Below are positions 59,378 through 64,000 of a DNA stretch of 64,000 nt, in pieces. Both the position numbers and the translations under genes were made by a program. The stretch's first letter is position 1, and the number at the start of each line of letters is the position of its first letter. Source of the DNA: Anaeromassilibacillus sp. An200 (GTDB lineage: Bacteria; Bacillota; Clostridia; Oscillospirales; Acutalibacteraceae); assembly GCF_002160025.1 (NCBI RefSeq), contig NZ_NFJU01000022.1:1-64000 (forward strand). Direction: 5' to 3'. Below the pieces are notes generated by a model. That model was given only the letters and a program-made list of their open reading frames with translations, was not told the origin of the DNA and searched no databases.

Positions 59378-61999
59378 GTGGATTTGAGCCAATACACATA
59401 TACCCTGAACCGGGCTGCAGTGCCTAAAGAACACCTGAACTATTATAGCAGGGCAGAGTTGGAGTTGATGACTACCTACCAACTTCGAGAGATCTGCCGT
59501 CAGGAAAAGCTAATCAATGGTATCCACGCCTCCCTTGATCAAGATGAACTGATTCGTCAGATTATGCGGTTTCGTGGTCGTGAGGATCAGCTGTTTATAA
59601 CCAAACCTGTTGAAGGTGGATGGACACGACTGGAAGAACTGCTCTCCTCCGCGCGTCTTAATCTGATTACTGGTTCCGTGCAAGGATGCGCAAAAATCAC
59701 CGCCTATAACGGCCTATCCATTGAATATTTTGACCATTTTACCATCGGTAATCGTCCTGAACTAGCCGACACCAACGCTCTGCTCGTCAGTGGAGGCGAG
59801 TTGTGTGCAATCTTTAACTTGCGTACCTACAGAAGTGACCCAAACAGCCTCTTTATTACAAAATCGGCAGCGTTGGATTGCAAGGAGGGCAAAGTACGAG
59901 ACTATACTCTTTATTGTATGGATCGGGCTCAGTCTGATGTGCTCTATCGGCTATACATGGAAGAAACTGCCGTAGTACCAGAGCATCTGTCTTTTCATGC
60001 TGTTCCTGTCCTCAATTTTGAAGTGCGGCCTCTATTGGAGAGCCGGATGCCCTTAGCAATTGATTTTGGTTCCTCCAACACTACAGCCGGTGTTTACTTA
60101 GACAACACCTATTTTGAAGAATTAAACGGTGATCCCATTACTCAAATTCTGAAACGAGATAAAATCAACTATGTTACCCATCTGGACGTAGAACACGATG
60201 ATGCTGAGACGCTGATCCTGCCCAGCGTGGCTGCAGTGATCCATATCTATGGTGATCAAATTCGTTATGCTTTTGGTCATGAAGCCAATCGCTTGTTCCA
60301 TATGAGTTATATTGATGAAGGATTTTGTGTGTTTTATGATTTGAAACGATGGGTTGGAGATGTAGATCGCGCGGAGGAACTGGTGGACAGACAGGGACAC
60401 CGCAGTTTTGCTCCCAGAAAGGAAATTATTCGGGCATATTTGGAATATGTCATTAGTTGTGCCCGCCAGCGGTTCAAATGCAACTTCAAGGCATTACATA
60501 TTTCTGCACCTGTAAAACAAAAGCCCATGTTTATCAAGCTCTTTCAGGAAGTTTTACCTGATTATCGTCTGGAGAGCGAAAATATGCTGGATGAAGGGGT
60601 GGCCGTGCTCTATAATACCATCTCTGAACTAATTGAGCAAAAGCGTTACAAGGATGGGCAACTTTATCGAGCACTTATCATTGATTGTGGTGGTGGAACC
60701 ACTGATTTGTCTTCCTGCAGCTTTCAGATCACAAATCAGCGGGTAGCCTATAAAATTGACATCACCACCGCATATGAAAATGGAAATACCAACTTTGGCG
60801 GTAATAATTTAACCTATCGAGTCATGCAGCTGCTCAAGCTGGCATTGGCCTGGGAGCTGGGTAGCAATGGACTGCCAGACCCACAGGAGTTGATTAGCAG
60901 CTTTGATGTGGATGTATTCCGTCGAGTAGACCGGGACGGTGTGGCTGCGGTCTATGCTGACCTGGATAATGCGTATCACCAAGCAGAGGAAATTTTACCC
61001 ACCAGATTTAGAGAATATGAACATAGCAGTCGAGCAGATTACTATGCTGTCAAAAATAATTTCTATTTTCTATTTGAAACGGCGGAACAGATTAAAAAAG
61101 CCTTTTACAGCAAAACGAATATCCTGCGCTTGGCAGTGTCCAGCCGGCCTATTCGAGAAACAGTTACAGAATGTTTGCTGGTGGACCGATGGAAACTCTC
61201 TGCCCGCCAGAATGAGCAACTACAAGTGCTTAAAGATATTCCGACTGTTTATCTCAATAACCATGAGTTGGATCTTCTGCTTCGTGCGGATATCTATGGG
61301 ATCATTCGGCAGTTTATTGAGGGACCTTATGAGAGTGGGGAATTGGATGACTACTCCATTCTCCGTCTCACCGGGCAATCCTGTCGGATCGATATTTTCC
61401 GAGAGGCATTGAAAGAGTTTATTCCTGGCAGAATCATTGAATCCTCTCGTCGGGGAGGGGACCAAGAGCAGGAATTTGAGTTAAAACTGATCTGTCTCAA
61501 TGGAGCAATTAAGTATCTGAAGGATCAGAAGTTTGGCTATGCCAATGTGACGATTAACCACGAACAGGCAGCGTTCCCCTATGTGGTAACAGCGTTTACC
61601 CATACCAATGAGGAAAAAATCCTAATTCATAGCCTGGATCGAAACAAGATCCGTGGTTTTATTTCCCGCAATATGACTGATTTAACCTTAAAACTCTATT
61701 TGAAGGATATAGAGGGCCAGCAACGGTATGTCTATAACTGTACCTGTGATCCCAGGCAGTTTGAAAATAGACAACCAGAGGATATTGTAGATCAGTATGA
61801 TGGGCAGATCCAGCAGGATCATTTGGATGATATCGTGGATAAGGAAGTGAAATTTTTTGTCTTGGCTGATGAGAGTCGTTGGGGATTCACAGTAGTTCCC
61901 GTTCTAAGACGGAACGGCCAGCTTCAGTTGGGGCCAGAGCAGTTCTTCCGGTTTGAGACAGAAGGATGGGTAACCAACTTCTTTGATGGTACTAAATAA
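59378..61999 (+). CDS. Hsp70/actin-fold ATPase with SAP-like N-terminal domain
   Basis: 873 residues from GTG 59378 (ggaaaggcggcg); an in-frame TTG at 59348 lies within the previous gene. The N-terminal SAP-like helix pair (LELMTTYQLREICRQEKLINGI, LDQDELIRQIM) is followed by ~150 unassigned residues and an actin-fold ATPase: phosphate-1 LAIDFGSSNTTAGVY (~245), connect region KRWVGDVDRAEELV, phosphate-2 LIIDCGGGTTDLSSC (~440), adenosine motif in CLNGAIKYLKDQK (~705), then a beta-rich C-terminus. Such SrfB/Hsp70-like proteins accompany clostridial injection-type clusters; possible roles are assembly chaperone or effector loading. Confidence 0.75.
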   Translation: MDLSQYTYTLNRAAVPKEHLNYYSRAELELMTTYQLREICRQEKLINGIHASLDQDELIRQIMRFRGREDQLFITKPVEGGWTRLEELLSSARLNLITGSVQGCAKITAYNGLSIEYFDHFTIGNRPELADTNALLVSGGELCAIFNLRTYRSDPNSLFITKSAALDCKEGKVRDYTLYCMDRAQSDVLYRLYMEETAVVPEHLSFHAVPVLNFEVRPLLESRMPLAIDFGSSNTTAGVYLDNTYFEELNGDPITQILKRDKINYVTHLDVEHDDAETLILPSVAAVIHIYGDQIRYAFGHEANRLFHMSYIDEGFCVFYDLKRWVGDVDRAEELVDRQGHRSFAPRKEIIRAYLEYVISCARQRFKCNFKALHISAPVKQKPMFIKLFQEVLPDYRLESENMLDEGVAVLYNTISELIEQKRYKDGQLYRALIIDCGGGTTDLSSCSFQITNQRVAYKIDITTAYENGNTNFGGNNLTYRVMQLLKLALAWELGSNGLPDPQELISSFDVDVFRRVDRDGVAAVYADLDNAYHQAEEILPTRFREYEHSSRADYYAVKNNFYFLFETAEQIKKAFYSKTNILRLAVSSRPIRETVTECLLVDRWKLSARQNEQLQVLKDIPTVYLNNHELDLLLRADIYGIIRQFIEGPYESGELDDYSILRLTGQSCRIDIFREALKEFIPGRIIESSRRGGDQEQEFELKLICLNGAIKYLKDQKFGYANVTINHEQAAFPYVVTAFTHTNEEKILIHSLDRNKIRGFISRNMTDLTLKLYLKDIEGQQRYVYNCTCDPRQFENRQPEDIVDQYDGQIQQDHLDDIVDKEVKFFVLADESRWGFTVVPVLRRNGQLQLGPEQFFRFETEGWVTNFFDGTK

Positions 62000-62016
62000 G
62001 ATCAAAAGAGGGCGAT

Positions 62017-62805
62017 GTGGTGAGTTCATATTATAAAAGGCCAAGGTTTTCTGCGGGAAAGTTGCTCAGAACCGAGCACATGGCAGCCCTGGAATGGCAA
62101 AGTTTTGAATTCCCGTCTCTATTCTTTCAAGGATGGGGAAATGGTATTCTTGCAGGCTGCAATTTATCTACTACCGCAGATACAGTGACCATGGGGCCAG
62201 GCGTTATATGCTTTGAGGGTGAGCTCTTTGGAATACAAGAGCCTGTAAGCATAGAATATTACCCTACTGATAAGATAAGGTATCTCAAACTGTATATCGG
62301 AAGTAATGAGGGAAATGATACCTGTGATGTTCGACGGTTTTCCCTATCACTCTCTGATCATGAACGGCTAGGATCAGGTGAATTGGAGTTGTGTCGTTTC
62401 CGGCTTCAGCCAGGAGCCTATTTACGGTGTGCCTATACAGATTTCCGAGATCGGGAAACTTTATATGATACATTGAATACCATTTATGAAAGTTGGTCTG
62501 CCCCTGGAGGAACGAGTCTATCCCCAGATATTACCCGAGCATATGCCAAAGAGGCGCTTGCCATTGAAAAAATCCCAGATTTGGATGCATCAATCTGCCT
62601 ACAATGGTTAAATGGACAATTTGCAGTTTCAAGACAAATGATCCAGCACTATCTTGCACGTTTTTCATGTGTGAAATTAGAGCAGGAAATTGATAATAAA
62701 GCTTTGTTTCAGGGGCTGTTGGCTCGACTTGAGCAGTTGAAGGAAGAAAAAGGACAGATAGCACCTCAGAAAAAATCTGGCCGTAGAATGATACTGGTGG
62801 AATAG
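62017..62805 (+). CDS. Injection-cluster protein of unknown function
   Basis: About 262 residues; GTG 62017 or GTG 62020 follows agagggcg. The start YYKRPRFSAGKLLRTEHM is followed by a beta-rich N-terminal half (GPGVICFEGELFGIQEPVSIEYY, LKLYIGSNEG) and a helical C-terminal half (YAKEALAIEKIPDLDAS, YLARFSCVKLEQEIDNKALFQGLL) ending basic. No helicase motifs are visible although I recall the family carrying helicase-like names. The beta-then-helix layout and the FSAGKLLRTEHM opening are reminiscent of TssK-type baseplate adaptors, a weak inference. Confidence 0.5.
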   Translation: MVSSYYKRPRFSAGKLLRTEHMAALEWQSFEFPSLFFQGWGNGILAGCNLSTTADTVTMGPGVICFEGELFGIQEPVSIEYYPTDKIRYLKLYIGSNEGNDTCDVRRFSLSLSDHERLGSGELELCRFRLQPGAYLRCAYTDFRDRETLYDTLNTIYESWSAPGGTSLSPDITRAYAKEALAIEKIPDLDASICLQWLNGQFAVSRQMIQHYLARFSCVKLEQEIDNKALFQGLLARLEQLKEEKGQIAPQKKSGRRMILVE

Positions 62806-62817
62806 GAGGGGATCGGT

Positions 62818-64000
62818 GTGAGTGAAATGGGAGAGGGCCCAATTTACGTTACAAGAGGCATGAAAGCACAATGTAATTGTGGTACCGCACCTAAAGGACA
62901 GTACTTAAATATCGTTGTAGATCATGGTGTTGTAACAGGACCTGATCAGCAACCTGTATTAAATACTAATGACCATACAACAGATACAGTAATAGGCTTT
63001 GGAAATTGCACTTCTGACACCAATCCTAAATTGCAAATGCAAAAGGGGATTTTAAATGCTGTGTTAGGAGGCAGTCCCATAAATCAACTTGTAAAAGCAG
63101 TTTCTGGGAAAAATGCGGTGGATCTTATGTCTGATATCGGGCTTATCAGCTGCAAATGCGAGCCTGATACGCCGCAGGTATGGCAGATGGGAGATGAAGA
63201 GCATATTCTAGATGGCGCTCCAGTGCTAACAAAAGATAGTGTGTTGTACTGTCGTAATGGTGGCATTATTACCATTATGGAAGAGGAAGAAGATACAGAA
63301 AGTTCAGAGTCAGCAGAAGGCCAAACCGAAGAAAATCAAGAGGTGGATGTTGTTGATGCAGCAGCGCAAGATGCAGCTGCTGCGGCTATGGAAAAAATTA
63401 ACGCAGCAATGCCAGCTGAAATGCAGCAGGATAGTACTTCAGAATCTAATCAAGCATCAAGTTCAGATGGTGGCAGTGGTATGACAAGCTATGGTGGGGG
63501 AGGCAATGGTTCAGTCGGAACTGTTGGAGCAAATACCGCTGCCTCCGCGACAGAAATGGCTGCAATGGTGGTGATGACTACTTACCCATCATCAATTTCC
63601 AGCCGTGTGATGCCATCCCTAGGTATGGAGGGTTTATCAGCAGACAATTGTACACCGGTCTATAGTTCTCTAGCACAACGAACAGCAGCGTTAACTCAAA
63701 ATCAGGACATCAAAATGCCAGCCAGCGCATTGAATGAACAGGGCCTGATTACAGATCTTTCAAAACTGAATGAGTTTCAGATGTTCCAGCAGCCAGTTAG
63801 TGTAGCAGGAGGTAGTGCAGCAGCTGCTTATAATGCAATGAAGCAACTAACTCCACAATCATCCCCCTCTTTTTCTCAGGTTATTTTTGAAATGGAAGCT
63901 TATGGTGCAGTAAAAACTCCCAATGGAATGTTTGTCCCTGGTTTATCAGATTATCTTGCCAAACAAGGCTGTGGAGTAGAGTTTTTTCTTCCAGAAGAAG
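62818..64000 (+). CDS. DUF4280 PAAR-like spike protein with C39-like C-terminal domain (incomplete)
   Basis: At least 394 residues, open to the window end. GTG 62818 follows aggagggg. The N-terminal DUF4280/PAAR-like domain has paired cysteines (KAQCNCGTAPKGQYL, VIGFGNCTSDTNPKLQMQKG, ISCKCEPDTPQVWQMGDEEHI, SVLYCRNGGIITIMEE). Then comes a ~150-residue Glu/Ala/Ser/Gly-rich linker. The last part (FQMFQQPVSVAGGSAAAAYNAMKQL, SFSQVIFEMEAYGAV, GLSDYLAKQGCGVEFFLP) is spaced like a C39-type peptidase start, but where the nucleophile Cys should be the sequence reads AGGSAAAAYNAM. PAAR-like proteins sharpen spike tips and carry effectors. Confidence 0.75.
   Translation, partial: MSEMGEGPIYVTRGMKAQCNCGTAPKGQYLNIVVDHGVVTGPDQQPVLNTNDHTTDTVIGFGNCTSDTNPKLQMQKGILNAVLGGSPINQLVKAVSGKNAVDLMSDIGLISCKCEPDTPQVWQMGDEEHILDGAPVLTKDSVLYCRNGGIITIMEEEEDTESSESAEGQTEENQEVDVVDAAAQDAAAAAMEKINAAMPAEMQQDSTSESNQASSSDGGSGMTSYGGGGNGSVGTVGANTAASATEMAAMVVMTTYPSSISSRVMPSLGMEGLSADNCTPVYSSLAQRTAALTQNQDIKMPASALNEQGLITDLSKLNEFQMFQQPVSVAGGSAAAAYNAMKQLTPQSSPSFSQVIFEMEAYGAVKTPNGMFVPGLSDYLAKQGCGVEFFLPEE

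Noticed and set aside
62017-62805. DNA/RNA helicase
   Set aside because: No Walker A, DEAD-box or other helicase motifs can be seen.

Overview
The window looks like chromosome from an anaerobic, endospore-forming, GC-rich gut clostridium, most likely Oscillospiraceae/Ruminococcaceae-like. The support is a SpoIIID regulator, an [FeFe]-hydrogenase/rubrerythrin fusion, an anaerobic-sulfatase-maturase-type radical SAM enzyme, the GGGtGRT protein with its Fe-S scaffold partner, a GH65 phosphorylase with beta-phosphoglucomutase, and strong sigma-A promoters. No species can be named from sequence alone.

Layout. 1-5.25 kb is the decayed end of a mobilizable/conjugative element: Cys-rich VLP protein, truncated RepA, a relaxase::MazF chimera, DUF6870, a RiPP precursor with the first codons of its radical SAM maturase, and a serine recombinase lacking its catalytic N-terminus. 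It ends inside an XRE regulator gene. 5.7-7.4 kb holds a secreted CAP-domain protein with a long structured leader. 7.5-13.3 kb is an RNA-repair-like island: a Ro60-like (DUF2828, vWA) protein, an RlaP-type nucleotidyltransferase, two tRNA-like RNA modules in the leader of that operon, a vWA fragment, a MITE-like element and a divergent pair of WYL regulators. 13.3-15.8 kb is a PerR/Fur regulator and a hydrogenase-rubrerythrin fusion for peroxide defence. 16-19.2 kb is a GntR-controlled carbohydrate-acid operon that has lost its transporter.

19.3-52.9 kb is mostly high-GC core chromosome: rlmD, ridA, a GH2 glycosidase with a divergent AraC regulator, DUF3737 under a MerR-type promoter, MarR with a broken MATE transporter, AIM24, LCP, metG, tatD, spoIIID, radical SAM, ppa, a SigV/RsiV-like pair, DUF4358, SGNH hydrolase, GGGtGRT and its scaffold, GH65/pgmB, a YesN/YesM-type two-component system beside an ABC sugar permease pair, greA and lysS.

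52.9-64 kb is a visibly lower-GC island. It begins with a Tn916-type integrase and excisionase after lysS, passes through a structured leader and a YqaJ exonuclease fused to a YodL domain, and then enters a gene set resembling a Firmicutes contractile-injection/type VI-like cluster: TPR protein, two baseplate-like proteins, an Hsp70/actin-fold ATPase with a SAP-like N-terminus, an unknown protein and a DUF4280 PAAR-like protein that runs off the window.

A recurring theme is the deletion scar. At least five places join the front of one gene to the back of an unrelated gene (relaxase::MazF, CcpM/recombinase, lipoprotein/transketolase, MATE/cytidylate-kinase-like, sensor kinase/permease), and a sixth (YqaJ::YodL) is possible. 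These could be real erosion or assembly joins; read-level evidence is needed to decide.
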